Positions 1 through 10,799 are shown, counted from the first letter of the stretch. The stretch is 64,000 nucleotides of DNA from Azolla pinnata (GCA_037176905.1 JBBBWG010021445.1:1-64000); one strand, 5' to 3'. Notes: generated from the letters alone by a model not told the origin. Numbers and translations are program-made.

Positions 1-380
1 ACCATCGGATTCCTCCTCCTCCTCCTCCTCCTCCTCCTCCTCCTCCTCCTCCTCCTCCTCCTCCTCCTCCTCATCATCATCATCATCATCTCCATCATCA
101 CCATCATCATCATCTTCTTCTTCTTCTTCTCCATCTCCATCTCCATCTCCAATCGCGTCCCCGCCCGCCTTCCTGCTCGCGTTCCTCTGCAGGGAGAACA
201 GGCCCCTCCTCCCGAACACAATGCCATGGAACTGGCTCCGCTTCGCTTTGCTGCTCCCAAACACGCCGGGGAATCGCCCCTTCTTCTTCCTCCCCTCCCC
301 CTCTCCCTCTTCCTCTTCCTCTTCCTCTTCTTCCTCCTCCTCTACCTTCCTACCATTCACCTTCTTCCTCTTCCTCCTCT

Positions 381-415
<35 letters not shown>

Positions 416-1161
416 GCCTTCTGTTCCGGCGCTTCCGAAGCGCTGAGGACATGGCTGGGCTTGGCGCCGACGTCCTCGGCAGGATCTTTCCCCCCGACAA
501 CACGGCCGCCGAAGAAGAGCGCGCTCCGCCACGGGTTCTTCTTCCCCTCCTCCTTCTTCTTCTCCTCCTTCTTCTTCTGCTTCTGCTTCGCATGCTGCTC
601 CTCGCAATCGCTCGGCTTCCTCGACGGGCTCCTCAGGTACCGCACCAAATCCCGCGGCTTCCTCCCCGGGAGAATCTTCTTGGGCGGGGAATCCTGCTTG
701 AAGCCCACCGATTTCTTGCGGCCGCCGATTTGCACCAGGTCGCCCGAGTGGGAAGAGCAAAGCTCGTCGCAGTAGCAGGGGAAGTCCAGCTCCTTGTAGT
801 CCTCGCCCGATCCATGGTGCCTGACCTGGGCCGAGGACCAGGTGCTTCGGCCCACAGGATAGCTGGGATGATAAGGAGAAGTGGAGAAGAGCGGGCCGGA
901 TTTGGTGACGCCGATGGGGGGGGGTTTCCTGAGCTCCCGGGAGGCAGCAGCAGCAGCAGCAGCAGGTTTCCTGGTGGTTTCCACAACATCCTCCTTGGGG
1001 TTAGGGTTAGGGTTAGGGTTAAGGTTAGGGTTGGGGTTAGGGTTGGGGGCAGTGGGATTGGATTGGAGATGGAAGAGCTCGCCGAGGGTTTTGTGGAGCT
1101 TCTTGGCGTTGGGCGGGTGGTGAGGCGGAGCCCAGTCAATGTGCTGGGCGAATTTCACCAT
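1..1161 (-). CDS. Unknown charged protein (5' part; runs off left edge)
   Basis: An open frame runs from an ATG at 1161 to the window edge without a stop (387 codons, C-terminus missing). I do not recognise the family. Visible order: N-terminus MVKFAQHIDWAPPHHPP, an Asn-Pro repeat at about residues 38-54, a poly-Ala run, then a conserved-looking segment around residues 129-195 with CYCDELCSSHSGDLVQIGG and KKILPGRKPRDLVRYL. After that come a very Lys-rich block (about residues 247-270), a long Glu run, FHGIVFGRRGLFSL, and an acidic Glu/Asp tail at the edge. The Lys-rich block suggests nuclear or nucleic-acid binding, but that is inference. I chose this frame over the two overlapping minus frames because it alone stays open over the whole stretch and gives non-repetitive, plausible protein between the low-complexity tracts. 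Triplet repeats (CTC, TTC, ATC on the plus strand) code the charged tracts. Confidence 0.6.
997..1049 (+). repeat. Telomere-like (GGGTTA)n tract inside a coding frame
   Basis: About eight imperfect copies of GGGTTA/GGGGTTA. On the minus strand the tract is read as an Asn-Pro repeat of the unknown protein at the left edge. The unit is six bases, so it keeps frame, and length changes would only add or remove NP pairs. Confidence 0.85.
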
Positions 1162-1200
1162 GGGAGGGAGGGAGCACTGCAAGAGTGCAGGGCCAGGGCA

Positions 1201-1340
1201 GGGGAAGAAGAAGCAGAAGCAGAAGCAGAAGCAGAAGCAGAAGCAGAAGCAAGAGGCAGAGAAGAAGAAGATGGAGGAAGAAGAATGAAGAAGAAGAAGA
1301 CGATGAAGAAGATGGAGCAGGAAGAAGAAGAAGCTAAGAA
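1201..1340. repeat. Purine-rich microsatellites, (GAAGCA)n and (GAA)n
   Basis: A (GCAGAA)n run at about 1207-1252 is followed by GAA-rich sequence to 1335. It lies just upstream of the ATG of the minus-strand unknown gene and so would be its 5' leader or promoter. Confidence 0.8.
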
Positions 1341-1735
1341 TAGATATGTCTATGTATGTGCGCATGTGAGTGTATGTATGTATGTATGTATGCATGCATG
1401 CATGCATGTGAGCAGTTGGTGCTTCATAACTAGCATCACACACATACAGACATGCATGCGCACATGCCCACACGCACACACACATGCATGCACACATGCA
1501 TGCATGCGTACGTACGCACGGCAACATACATGTACACACACGCGCATGCATGCATACATACTGGGCATGTGTATGTGCGTGTGCACGTGAATGTAATGTA
1601 TGTGAGCAGTTGGTGCTTCTTAATTAGCATCACACACATACGAACGCACATCATACATGCACATGCATGCATGCATACGCACACATGCATGCACATGCAT
1701 GCACACATACACACACACATAGCATGCCCAAAGTA
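1341..1735. repeat. Alternating purine-pyrimidine tract with two copies of a 42-bp core
   Basis: TATG/CATG and CACA-type repeats fill this stretch. A 42-bp core starting ATGTGAGCAGTTGGTGCTTC occurs at 1406-1447 and again at 1600-1641 with two mismatches. Each core sits between a TG-rich left arm and a CA-rich right arm, so each copy can fold as a large imperfect hairpin. No gene is seen here. Confidence 0.75.
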
Positions 1736-1876
1736 GGGAAATGGGCCCAAGCCCAACAAGTGACCCAAATGGGCACCCACACAGCACACATGCATGTGTT
1801 TCACACATGCGCCACTGCGGGAACACGAGAACAGACCGATGCAACTGGCTGATTCGCCGGCTAGCTTGCGCTCAAG

Positions 1877-2125
1877 ACAGCTTCCGATGGCTAGCTGGCG
1901 AGCGAGCGGGAGAGAGAGAGGGAGGGAGGGAGAGAGAGCTTTCGATTCGCATCGAACACGTACGATCGATCGTGTTAGTCGATCATCCATCGCCCATCGC
2001 CCATCGATCGGATCTGATCGATCGCAAGAGAGCTAGCTAGCTAAGCTGGCGAGCAAGAGAGCTTCCGACTGCATCGATCGTGTTAGTCGACCATCCATCA
2101 TCCATCATCGCTCGATCGATCGCCC
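1877..2125. repeat. Degenerate tandem duplication of about 130 bp
   Basis: The series CTAGCTGGCGAGC, AGAGAGCTT, CGATCGTGTTAGTCGA and CCATCCATC occurs in the same order at about 1888-2000 and about 2038-2110. The copies differ by small indels, and the first has a GGGA/GAGA expansion. No coding potential is recognised. Confidence 0.6.
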
Positions 2126-2898
2126 GATTCCCCCCTGTGGGAGCAAGATCTGAGGCATCATGGTTGGCTTGACGACTCCTTCCTTCTTCTGTTCTCCTCT
2201 CTCTTCTTCTAGGACTGGGTACTGTTCCAAACACGAGGCGCAACCGTGGTGCCTGAAAGCTTGGCTAAGTAAGAGTTCTTTTTCTCGCTTGCTCGCTCGC
2301 TCGCTCGTGCCAGCCGGAAACCACCTTCCGAAGTCAAGCCGCGTGCATACACACATATATAGTATATTTATTTATGCCAGACACATGACCATGTCAATCG
2401 AGCCTTTCCAGTCAGGGATGCGTTGGTTTCTTGCGGTTACAAACCTGGCACAGATCGGATTGGACTGCGTCCGCTGATTGGATCGACAGCCCATCCAAAC
2501 GGAGTGGTACCCTTCGCGTGTACGAGAGGCTTTCGTTGGCGATCGATCGTGCATTGCAATGCAAGGCTTGCTTTTGCAAGCCGATCGGATTGCCGCGTAC
2601 GCGAACCATCATCGATCAATCGCACATCATCATGCATGTTGTTGGTTGCTACTGTTGTTGTTGCTGTTTGTAGCTCAAGAGTCAGAATACTGACAATCAC
2701 TGACAAACCAAAGCCCAACAAGAGCATCGAGATGTAAGCACAACTTCTTCTTCTTCTTTTGCTTCTTCTTCTTGGCTTTCCCGAGAGCAGAACGGAGCGG
2801 AACGGAGGCAAAGCGGAATCTACCCGTTACACGCGCTTCTGCTGCCTCTTCCTTTCCCAACCTTTGGGGGCTCGGCCAAAAACAAAACAAAACAAAAG

Positions 2899-2949
<51 letters not shown>

Positions 2950-4059
2950 ACCAAGTGTTATTCGACCGATGAAGCTCGTGGAGGAAAAACGCATCGTCTG
3001 ATGGAAACCGCAGGAGTAGACTTTGGGGGCACTGGCGGCGGAGGTTGGGCCATGATCCATGCTATAGCCATGCATCATCACCATGAAGAGATGATGCCAG
3101 GAGGGACATGGATCAATGGGGCTCTAGACAAACCTACCATGCATGGCCATGATTCATCCTCGCCATCCTCCTCATCGACTAATTACCATCATCACCATCA
3201 CCATTCTTATCGAATCGCCACCATGATCATTGATCACCATCCATGTATCTTCACTACCGAGAGACGTGCGCCAGCGCGGGAGTTTACGACCGCGACATGT
3301 GCCCCATGTGGATCCCATCCCCTGCGAAGCCCATTCATTAAGTCAGTTGGTTATTCTTAACTAACCGCTTCTGCACACGAGCCTATGCATCGGAGATTCC
3401 CCTCTCCCCAAAGCCATCGCATACATTCGGAGAGTGCGAAAGGCGTAGAGAAATATTGAAAGTGCATGATCTCGTGCTGGCGGCGGCTGCTGCTGCCTCG
3501 CCATGAGCTCCCATGCTTCTTTCCATGTCGTCTCGCGCCTCAAGAGACCTAGTTTAATAGTATCGAGCAAAGCTTTGCATTCACCCAACACATCAGGGGC
3601 TATCTTTGAGCTTGCTCTATACCCTGGCTGACCCACATATGTATATATTGCTTGGGATAGAGCATCATCGCATCGCATCCCATGCGAAAGAAACGATCGG
3701 CGTTCCTTCGAGCAGCGAGCATATCACACCTCGGCATTGTTTTCACGATGCTCAAACGAATCGATCGGCAACAAGCTCGACGTTAATCTTCGTGGTAATC
3801 CGTGCTGGATCCACGGCATTACTCGACGTGCTAAGCCATGCTCTGCTTGCCTTGTTCTGTTGTTCCCCTCGCTCTCGAGTCTGGACTGATCTCTTCTTGC
3901 ACTCTGCCCAGCCAATCTTGTAGCTCACCAGAACAACACTCTTTTTATTAACTGTAGCTTTCCAGGCTATGTTCTTTTGACTCCAGCAAACTTCAGAATC
4001 TTCTTTTTTCTGGGGGGGAGGGGTACTTCTTTTGACTGTGTTTTTCATGATCAAGGGCC
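2126..4059. other. Intergenic stretch, no supported gene
   Basis: It contains a (GA)n run at about 2905-2950, CTT runs near 2745-2775 and GCTC repeats near 2287-2308. A 119-codon open frame at 3001-3360 is His- and Ser-rich and resembles nothing I know, so I do not call it. Nothing else is recognised. Confidence 0.5.
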
Positions 4060-4385
4060 AGACATCCCCCTCTCTCTCAATGTACAGTTAGTTGCCATGA
4101 AACAGTTTGCGCGGTGCGTCTATCTGTATATCCAATGCATAGAGATCAGAATTTGCATCACCACAAGAGCGCACACCATCGGTGAAGCGATGAACGCATG
4201 ATTCATCTCGGAACCATCTATCTCTCTGTCTCTCTCTCTCTTTCAATGTACAGTTTTAGTTGCCTCGAAACAGTTTGCGCGGTGCTTCTATCTACACCCA
4301 TGCATAGAGATCAGAATACATCGCCACAAGAGCACACCCCGTCGGCGAATCGATGAACGCATGATTCATCCCGGACCACGATCTC
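4060..4385. repeat. Tandem duplication of the 3' end of the DYW-PPR gene
   Basis: About 4228-4385 covers the last codons and 3' UTR of the PPR gene. About 4060-4215 is a diverged copy of the same segment: CT-rich tract, CAATGTACAGTT, AACAGTTTGCGCGGTGC, CATAGAGATCAGAAT, then the DESCVHRF codons. The downstream copy has changed the CSC and terminal codons and lacks the stop at the matching place. It therefore lies as a remnant beyond the gene's stop codon. Confidence 0.85.
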
Positions 4386-7004
4386 TCGCCTCTCGATGCG
4401 AGATATGATCCTGCTCGCATCGTGGCAATCGTTGCACATCCTCAGGTTCTTGGTCACGCGTAAGCTCTGGCCCTGAGGAGTGTGGAGGAGCCCGAATGCA
4501 ATGGCCGCTTTCTCGGCATGATCGCATAACAGGGCTTCCTTCGTTCCATCGGGTACGAGTTTCGGAACCAAGCCTATGTCCGTAAAACGCCTCTCCTCCT
4601 TCACACGGGCATTCAAGGCCTCGAGCATCTCTGACACCTGATGGCATTGCTTCTCGCCCAAGGTGAACGTATGTATCAGCCCGTTCACCTCGATCCAAGC
4701 TCTTGCATTCTTCTTGTGCGCTCCGGCATGCTTCCTCAACTCCTCTATCTTGCGAGCATCCTCGCACCTCCCGGTGCTCGCATGCATGCCGGACATGAGG
4801 ACATACCACGTTGCATCACCCGGATCAAGATCCACGAGCTCATCGAAGCATCTCGTGCCAAGCTCCAGCTCTACATAAGCTCTACATCCATTCAGCAAGG
4901 CTGCCCACATGCTCTGAGAAGAAAGGCTCGACATCTCGATGAATCTCTCCGCCTCATGAAGATTGCCCGATCTAGAAAGGAGGTCGACCATACACGTATA
5001 GTGCTCTACCGTCGGGACGATGTGATGCGCTTCCCTCATCGTTCTGAAGTAATCTCGGCCTTTCGTAACGAGCCGACCATGGCAGCATGCAGTCAGCAGG
5101 CATGTGAAGGTAATCCCATTCGGCTTCACGCCATCCTTTTGCATTGCCTCGAACAGATCGATCGCCAAGCCAGCCTCCTGATTCGTACCACAACCTCTTA
5201 TCATCGAGCTCCAAGCTACGACATCTGTCACTTGCAGGCTATCGAAAACAGATAGCGCTTCATCGAGCGAACCCATGTTCACGTACATGTCGATCAAACT
5301 GTTCCCAACCGAAACATCGCTTTCTGCGCCTCTCTCGACAATCATGCCGTGTATTTCTCTACCCTTGCATGTCATTCCTCTCTTGCCACAAGCTTTCAGT
5401 ATACAAGAAAATGTGGCGTTTTCCGGCAAAACACCTTGAAGATCCATACTATCCAAGCATTCAAGAGCGCTTTGCTCGAATCCATTCTGAGTATAACCCA
5501 CTATAAGTGCAGTCCATGAAGCAAGGTTTCGATACGGCATAGTGTTAAAGACTTCTTCAGCTTTTAATACTGAACCACATTCAGCATACATACCTATCAA
5601 TGCATTCCCAACATCAACGTCCATTTCAGACTGTTGTTGCACCAACTTCCTGTGTAGATCATGCCCTTTCTGAATGGCTCCAGTACTACCACAAGCCTTG
5701 AATACCAAAACAAGCGTGATTTGGTTCGGTGGAATTTTCTCAGCTTCCATGAGTGTGAAACACCTCAATGCTTCACCGCCAAGGCCATTGTCAACATAAG
5801 AAGCGATCAAGGTATTCCAAGTAACAACGCCCCGATCTTGCAATCCATAGACAATTTGCCAAGCCTCTGAAAACAACCCGTGACCAGCATACATACCAAC
5901 CAACGAATTGCCAACATTAGCCTTTTGTTCGAACCCTTTCATTAAGAGCTGCATGTGTAGACTTCGACCTTTTTCCAAATCTCCTAAACTACAGCACGCC
6001 TTGATGGTGCAAGAAAAAGTGATGGGATCAGGTGAAATATCCTCTTCTTGCAGCGCTTCGAAGCAGTTCAATGCTTCTAGACATGGCCCGATCTCCGCAT
6101 AATATGATATCAAGGTGTTCCAAGAGATCACATCACAAACCGGGAGATGTCGAAACACCACTACTGCCTCAGAGATCAAACCCCACTTCAAGTACATACC
6201 GATCAAGCTATTGCCCACAAGGATATCTTCGTCAAAACCTCTTTTGAAGATCTCGGTTCCTATACTCTGACCTTTCTCGATCTCTCTGATGATGCCACAT
6301 GCTTTGAGACCACAAACAAGAGTGACGGCATCAGGTACAACTCCATTTTGCTTCATTTCATCCAAAACTCCAAGAGCTTCTTTGGGATGTCCATTCTCTA
6401 CATATGCGGTCATCAAAGAATTCTGAATCACTATCTCCTCCTCGAACATGTCCCGGAATGGTTCAGAAGCTTCCCTTGCTTCATCGACACAACCGCATCC
6501 CGCATACATCCCGATGAGAGCACATCCGACAAAAGAATTCTTGTGAAACCCTTGCTGTGCCACATACGAGTGGATCTCTCTTCCTTTCTCCATATCCTTG
6601 AGGCACAAGCAAGCCTTGAGAAGCGCCACAAGGGTATAGCTAGTGGGCTTGATGCCATCGATTTGCATCGAGGTGAACAAATCTAAGGCAAATCCAAAGC
6701 ACCCATCATGGATATAGACCTGAATCAATGAAGTCCAGGTGTGTTCATTAGCATGAGGCAAGCGACTGAATACCTGAAGGGCGCAAGAGGCCGAGGAGCC
6801 GCAGTCTATGAGCATGGGGACTATGTAGCCGCTCACGGAGATATGCTGATCTAACCCATGCCTCGAAAGCTCTAGAATGACTCTGCGGGCCTGAGTTAAG
6901 TCTCTGCTCTGCTTGATTCTGTGTACGAGCAGGAGAGAATGGTCGATGGAAGGGAGCTCCGGAGAGCAACGACAAGGATCGTCCAGGGAGCTGAGCAATG
7001 GCAT
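4311..7004 (-). CDS. PLS-class pentatricopeptide repeat protein with DYW domain
   Basis: A single exon of 897 residues. The ATG at 7004 is the first in the frame, since an upstream in-frame stop lies at 7053-7055. Tandem 31-36-residue PPR motifs fill about residues 30-690; typical blocks are WNTLISYYAE and GNSLIGMYAGHG. E-type motifs follow, then a DYW deaminase-like domain at about residues 762-897. Zinc-ligand residues of the deaminase fold are present: H829 and E831 in HAEKAAIAFGLL, C857 and C860 in CNDCHD. The second CxC motif (CSC) is also present. DYW PPR proteins edit organelle RNA, normally C to U. Oddities: the protein ends GDVF rather than GDYW, and the PG box reads KNARAWIEV without the Pro-Gly pair. 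I see no clear transit peptide by eye. The gene lies 3' (minus-strand sense) of a second PPR gene. Confidence 0.93.
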   Translation of the reverse strand: MPLLSSLDDPCRCSPELPSIDHSLLLVHRIKQSRDLTQARRVILELSRHGLDQHISVSGYIVPMLIDCGSSASCALQVFSRLPHANEHTWTSLIQVYIHDGCFGFALDLFTSMQIDGIKPTSYTLVALLKACLCLKDMEKGREIHSYVAQQGFHKNSFVGCALIGMYAGCGCVDEAREASEPFRDMFEEEIVIQNSLMTAYVENGHPKEALGVLDEMKQNGVVPDAVTLVCGLKACGIIREIEKGQSIGTEIFKRGFDEDILVGNSLIGMYLKWGLISEAVVVFRHLPVCDVISWNTLISYYAEIGPCLEALNCFEALQEEDISPDPITFSCTIKACCSLGDLEKGRSLHMQLLMKGFEQKANVGNSLVGMYAGHGLFSEAWQIVYGLQDRGVVTWNTLIASYVDNGLGGEALRCFTLMEAEKIPPNQITLVLVFKACGSTGAIQKGHDLHRKLVQQQSEMDVDVGNALIGMYAECGSVLKAEEVFNTMPYRNLASWTALIVGYTQNGFEQSALECLDSMDLQGVLPENATFSCILKACGKRGMTCKGREIHGMIVERGAESDVSVGNSLIDMYVNMGSLDEALSVFDSLQVTDVVAWSSMIRGCGTNQEAGLAIDLFEAMQKDGVKPNGITFTCLLTACCHGRLVTKGRDYFRTMREAHHIVPTVEHYTCMVDLLSRSGNLHEAERFIEMSSLSSQSMWAALLNGCRAYVELELGTRCFDELVDLDPGDATWYVLMSGMHASTGRCEDARKIEELRKHAGAHKKNARAWIEVNGLIHTFTLGEKQCHQVSEMLEALNARVKEERRFTDIGLVPKLVPDGTKEALLCDHAEKAAIAFGLLHTPQGQSLRVTKNLRMCNDCHDASRIISRIERREIVVRDESCVHRFADGVCSCGDVF

Positions 7005-7055
7005 CTCGGGAACCGGATCAAAGATGGGTTCCTTGCAAGGAAATGCAAAATCTCA

Positions 7056-8083
7056 TGATCCTGGATCGGAAGAGAGAGGGGCAATAGGCACCAGAATTCT
7101 TCATTATCCGCATCGGCACATGCCGTGATGATTTCGCCGAAATTCGGAAAAACTCCGGATAAGTCCCCCCAAATTCCCTGGAATGGATCTGGAACACAAG
7201 CATGGATCGATCGAACCACGCTAATTTACACATCTAAACTGATCGATTGGACCATGGTCCAGATGCGGCTAGCTTCATCCGTTAGGCATTAGGTTCAAAA
7301 TGTAATTAGATCCTTTGATCCCCAGCAAAATGATGGAGTTTTGAATGTTTCGATTGTAGTCGCATACACGTACATATATTCCTGAGCTCGGAGACATGCA
7401 TGCATGTGTATGAATTCTTTTGATATGCGCATCTTTTGGTCGTCGATCGAATGACTTGTACGATTCGCACAAGTCCAGCCTCAATAGATCCGCATGCTCA
7501 ACCCAAAAATCCATTCACATTACTTGCCCCTTGCACGATTGCGAAAGAGCAAAATGTCAATCTCCAACTCCCACATTGCTTTATGCACTTCCATGATGAC
7601 TTCCCCAAAGAGCAATCCCATAATAATCTTATCCACTCAAACCTAAAATACATTTAATGAACCGCAGGTTGTCTTCGTGGTCATAAGATCGGACGCTCTA
7701 GCAGAGGAGCTAATCGCATGCAATGTTGGAAAGGTGTAGGTGTCGAAATGTGATGTGCTCAAGGGCTTTGGGAAGGACCAATAGGAAGACAAAGTCAGCC
7801 ATTAAGGCCTTGCAAACCGTTAAACGAGAGATTAGTTATCGGTCTCAATGAATCCTTGTCGCTGAAGGAGGGAGGACTTGCATCACTAGCCTTACTTCAG
7901 AAACATCTGTTTAGCTCTCATGCCGAAAGATGTCAGCGGGTTCAAGTCGAGCAACGAAACGAGCAAGCCCCGAACGAGAGCCACACAACGACATCATATC
8001 TGTAGATCGATGCCCGACGAGTGTGAAGAAAGCCAACAAGCATATATGCATCATACCCTCCTCCATACATATATACCTTCCTT
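7056..8083. other. Intergenic spacer between the two PPR genes
   Basis: It would hold the 5' leader and promoter of the DYW-PPR gene and the 3' end of the second PPR gene. Two short overlapping open frames upstream of the DYW-PPR ATG (starting near 7219 and 7233 on the minus strand) could be upstream ORFs. No repeat or other gene is seen. Confidence 0.5.
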
Positions 8084-10654
8084 TCATTCCCCATTCTCTT
8101 CATGCCGTCGTTCGTTCATCACCATGAACATGCTTTCTTCATCATCCAAGCCCAGGAGGCACACCCCCTGCGAAGAAGAGCACTCGGACATCGTATGGAT
8201 GCTGGAGAGCAGCAAGATGGCTCCACAATCGTCGGGATCCATGCCATGGACGCGCTCCGCGACACGGAGAGCGAGCTCGACATGCCCGTGGATCCTACAT
8301 GCGCCCAGAAGAGCCCTCCACAGCACAACGCTGGTGGCTACGCAATCAGGCATCCCATCGAGAAGCTTCTCCGCCTCATGTAGAAGGCCAGCCCGGCCCA
8401 GAAGATCGACCATGCACCCGTAATGCTCTACAGCCCGAGGAACATCGCGAAGATCGGAGCCCATGCGCATGAAACAAGATCTGCCCTCGTCGACCAGCCC
8501 TGCATGGCTGCAAGCTGCGAGTAATCCCACGAAGCTCACATGGTTCAGCTCGACGTGCTCGCGCTGCATCCGATGGGCCAAGCACAGAGCCTCGCGTCCA
8601 TGGCCATGTTGCGCATGCCCTGCCAGCATCGTGTTCCACGACACCACGCTCCTCTCGGGCATCCTATCCAGCACTTTGGCCGCATCCATGATCCGCCCAC
8701 ATTTCGCATACATGTCGATCAGGGCATTCCCCACAAACACGTCGAGTTCGCGGCTCCCCGCTACGATCTCGTCGTGAGCTCGCATCCCGGGCTCCAGCAT
8801 CGCCATCGTAGCGCACGCGTTGAGCAAGCTCACGTACGTGAACTCGTCGGCTTCGACGCTCTCGCCCGCCATCATCCGCTCGAACAGCAGCAAAACCTCC
8901 CAGTCGAGGCCCCGCCTGCCATAGCCAGCTATCAGCGTGTTCCAGGAGACCACGTTCCGTCTGCGCATCTCGTCGAACACCTTCTGCGCGGCGCTTAGGC
9001 ATCCGCATTTCCCATACATGTCGATGAGAGCGTTCTCCACGAAGACGTTGACCAGATCTGCTGCGCTTTGGGCTACCTGCGAATGGATCCTTCGGCCATG
9101 TTCCAAGCAGCCCTCGGATGCAGTACAGGCGTTGAGGACACTCACGAAGCTGACGGCGTCCGGTGGAATCCCTTCTAGAAGCATCCGCTGGTGGAAGCTT
9201 AGGGCATCCTCGTGGTGCCCATGCTTGGTCAAGCCGACGATCATTGCATTCCAGGTGACTGCATCCCGTTCCGGAACCTGTGCGAACATATCTCGAGCAT
9301 CCGTCAAGCTCCCGCACTTGGCATACACATCGATCAGCGTATTCCATGTGAAATTGCTGATGCTTGCCCCGCTCTCCTTGATGCGCTTGTGGATCTCGAT
9401 CGACTGTTCCAGATCTCCCGCCATCGCGCACGCATTCAAGATGCTTAGAAATGTCACTTCGTCGGGTTCTGTGCTTGTAGATTCCATTCCTCGGAACAAC
9501 CGCATCGCTTCGGACGCATTCCCACTCTTTGCATACCCTGATATGATAATGCTCCAAGACCCCGCATCTCGTTCTTCCATGCTATCAAACACTTCTTTGG
9601 CATCCTTCAGGCTACCACATTTCACATACATATTCAAAAGAGAGTTCCCAAGCATTGTATTCGGCTCTGCTCCGCTCCTCTTGAAGAGCTCGTTCATAGC
9701 CCTCCCTCGGACAAGGTCCCCAAGACCAGCGCATGCCTTGAAAACACTAGCAAAGTTCACTAGATCTGGCACCAAGCCATCCTTCCTCATCTTCGAGAAT
9801 GCATCAAGGGCTTCCTCGTACTTCTCGTGCTGGCAGTACGCATCGATCATGGTGCTCCATGTGACCAGATTCCTTTCAGACATTCGGTCGAATACAGCCT
9901 GAGCATCTTCGATGCTACCACATCGGGCATACATGTGGATGACGGTAGTAGAGATGAAGATGTTGTTGTCCAAGCCATCGTGTCTCATAACCTCGCCATG
10001 GATGAGCTTGCCCTCTTTCCAGGCATTCGATTGAGTGCATCCTTGCAGGAAGCACACATATGTGTATGAGCTTCTCTGGTACCCTTGTTCTTCCAGCTGA
10101 TCAAGGATGCGGATCGCACTCTGCAGGTGCCCTTTCTTGCACTGATCTTTGAATTCCCCGATAGTTGCACTGAGATTGCTTCTTTCTTTAACACCAAGCC
10201 TGCCGCTTGAGCTGTTGGGCCACGCCAAAAAGAGGCAAGGATCAAACCTTTAAACCCTTGAACAAAAATTCTAAAACCATGCATTGCCACACGCATTACA
10301 TGATGATACAGTCGAAAACAGGTGCACGCAACATTCAAACCTTTGAACCCCGAACTCTGGCTAAATTGCAATGCAGCTTGAGCATGATTTAGACCTGAAC
10401 TCGTTCCCCAAAAAAACCCTAAAATCCCTTGCATCCCTGTGTATTCTAAGCCTTAATCTTGTGCACCCTAAGCCTTAAGCTTTCATGACCATAAATCCGG
10501 CATACCATTGGAGCACAAACGACACGAAACTAAGCTCAACAGCAAGGAGATTCGTCGCATACCTGGGGACCGGAGAAGAATGAGGAGGAGGAGTGTGGAG
10601 GAGAAGGGACGGAGAGGACGAAGGGCGGATGGAGGGGGAGCTCCCTCTCGCCAT
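8084..10654 (-). CDS. PLS-class pentatricopeptide repeat protein lacking the DYW domain
   Basis: The main exon is 8084-10247. Its open frame has no ATG near the start of homology, so I looked upstream. A small exon at 10563-10654 starts with ATG, encodes MARGSSPSIRPSSSPSLLLH and onward, and ends at donor CAG|GTATGC. Joined to acceptor AAAG| (exon from 10247) it continues the PPR frame. The model gives 2,256 nt, 751 residues. The first exon looks like an organelle transit peptide (Ser/Arg/Leu/Pro-rich). PPR motifs such as GNALIDMYAKCG and VVSWNTMLAGHAQHG run through about residue 640. The C-terminal region shows VEHYGCMVDLLGRAGLLHEA and an E1-like segment ending LLLSSIHTMS. It then stops after about 30 unrelated residues, so E2 and DYW are absent. 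Expected role: binding organelle RNA, with any editing done by a partner (inference). Confidence 0.88.
10248..10562 (-). other. Inferred intron of the second PPR gene
   Basis: A phase-2 intron between CCCCAG|GTATGC and TTTAAAG|GTTTGA (minus strand). Removing it avoids the in-frame stop at 10250-10252 and joins the transit-peptide exon to the PPR body in frame. The pyrimidine tract before the acceptor is weak, so the exact acceptor is uncertain. Confidence 0.7.
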
Positions 10655-10799
10655 TGGCGAAGAGCCCGACCTCTAGCGGTCGATTCCATTACCTGCAATT
10701 CCTTCCCTGTCATTCATGCATGTGCACACACTGCATACATGCGGTAGTGTAGCTGTATTAGAACTCTTAATTATTTGATTAACCCTAAATCAGTCAGGA

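Noticed and set aside
226-1590. A 454-codon plus-strand frame over the left-edge gene
   Set aside because: Leu-, Glu- and His-rich translation of triplet and CA repeats. The minus frame gives more plausible protein.
1436-1990. Met/His/Cys-rich frames over the CATG/CACA region
   Set aside because: They are translations of alternating simple repeats on both strands.
3001-3360. A 119-codon plus frame with His runs
   Set aside because: Low complexity (CAT/CAC triplets) and no recognisable motif or gene context.
8664-9557. A 297-codon minus frame and a 321-codon plus frame inside the second PPR gene
   Set aside because: They are shadows of the PPR reading frame, with no PPR consensus of their own.
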